Shown one piece after another: positions 6,721 through 6,892 of a DNA stretch of 6,892 nt. Under the pieces are notes generated by a model. The model made no database searches. It was given only the letters and a program-made list of their open reading frames with translations, and was not told the DNA's origin. The translations under genes were made by a program, and so were the position numbers. The stretch is from Mogibacterium sp. (GTDB taxonomy: Bacteria > Bacillota > Clostridia > Peptostreptococcales > Anaerovoracaceae), in contig JABUTC010000023.1 of assembly GCA_021442505.1 (NCBI GenBank), positions 1-6,892 of the forward strand, written 5' to 3'. Position 1 is the first letter of the stretch. Each line of letters starts with the position of its first letter.

Positions 6721-6892
6721 CGGGTAAACCAGACGATCGCGTGCTTGTGCATGAGGAAAGTCCGGGCTCCACAGGGCAAGGATGACGGATAACGTCCGCC
6801 GCAGGTAACTGTAGGGAAAGTGCAACAGAAACATTCCGCCGAAACGGGTAATGCCGTGGTAAGGTTGAAATGGTGAGGTAAGAGCTCACCGG
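6721..6892 (+). ncRNA. rnpB: RNase P RNA (rnpB), 5' portion, cut by the window end; probably bacterial type A
   Basis: The catalytic RNA of ribonuclease P, which removes 5' leaders from precursor tRNAs together with the RnpA protein. The universal 5' core is unmistakable: GAGGAAAGTCCGGGCTCC (6753-6770, containing the 5' strand of P4), AGTGCAACAGAAA (6819-6831) and GGTAAGAGCTCACC (6877-6890). Hairpins can be drawn: P3 CGTGC/GCATG (6740-6744 with 6749-6753), P8-like GACG/CGTC (6784-6787 with 6793-6796), P9-like GCAG-GTAA-CTGT (6801-6812, GNRA loop) and P12 GGTGAG/CTCACC (6872-6877 with 6885-6890). Aligning ACCAGAC (6728-6734) with the same string in E. coli places nucleotide 1 near 6721. The linear order of elements matches type A; the type-defining 3' half is missing. 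It begins 7 nt after the stop of the preceding gene, with no terminator between, so read-through from the operon is also possible. Confidence 0.95.

Noticed and set aside
6623..6889. - strand open frame across the membrane-protein end and rnpB
   Set aside because: It is antisense to a clear structured RNA gene; its proline/arginine-rich translation reflects the rnpB complement.

Overview
The window reads as a dense housekeeping stretch of a low-GC Gram-positive bacterium, most likely a member of the Clostridia. That placement rests on three things. SigA is a Firmicutes-type primary sigma factor with no large non-conserved insert between regions 1.2 and 2. The order M16 peptidase, dut, dgt, dnaG, rpoD (sigA), trmK is typical of these bacteria. 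The base composition is AT-rich, with many AGA arginine codons. Genus or family cannot be fixed from the sequence alone.

Layout: everything is on the + strand and almost no base is unused. Positions 1-405 hold the C-terminal end of an M16 zinc-peptidase-family protein whose start lies outside the window. It overlaps dut (402-830) by ATGA, and dut overlaps dgt (830-1840) by TAATG. After 9 nt comes dnaG primase (1850-3634), which overlaps rpoD/sigA (3627-4889) by 8 nt. After 7 nt comes trmK (4897-5634), a tRNA m1A22 methyltransferase. A YkvI-like multi-pass membrane protein follows (best start 5652, end 6713). Seven nt after its stop begins the RNase P RNA gene rnpB (about 6721), cut by the window end after its P12 hairpin.

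How the genes work together: dut and dgt control the dNTP pool (dUTP removal, dNTP hydrolysis). DnaG starts lagging-strand synthesis and SigA directs bulk transcription, so the core is a Clostridial version of the macromolecular synthesis operon with nucleotide-pool genes in front. TrmK and RNase P RNA add tRNA modification and maturation. The tight spacing and stop/start overlaps argue for co-transcription and translational coupling from at least the M16 gene to trmK. rnpB probably has its own promoter inside the 3' end of the membrane-protein gene.

No mobile element, CRISPR array, phage gene or defence system is visible, and there is no gene-free stretch over 300 nt. I found no undescribed system. 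The points worth a second look are small: the promoter-within-gene arrangement at rnpB, three strong inverted repeats inside coding sequence (dnaG, trmK and the membrane-protein gene), an expanded acidic segment in SigA, and a transporter-like gene where nif3/yqfO often follows trmK.
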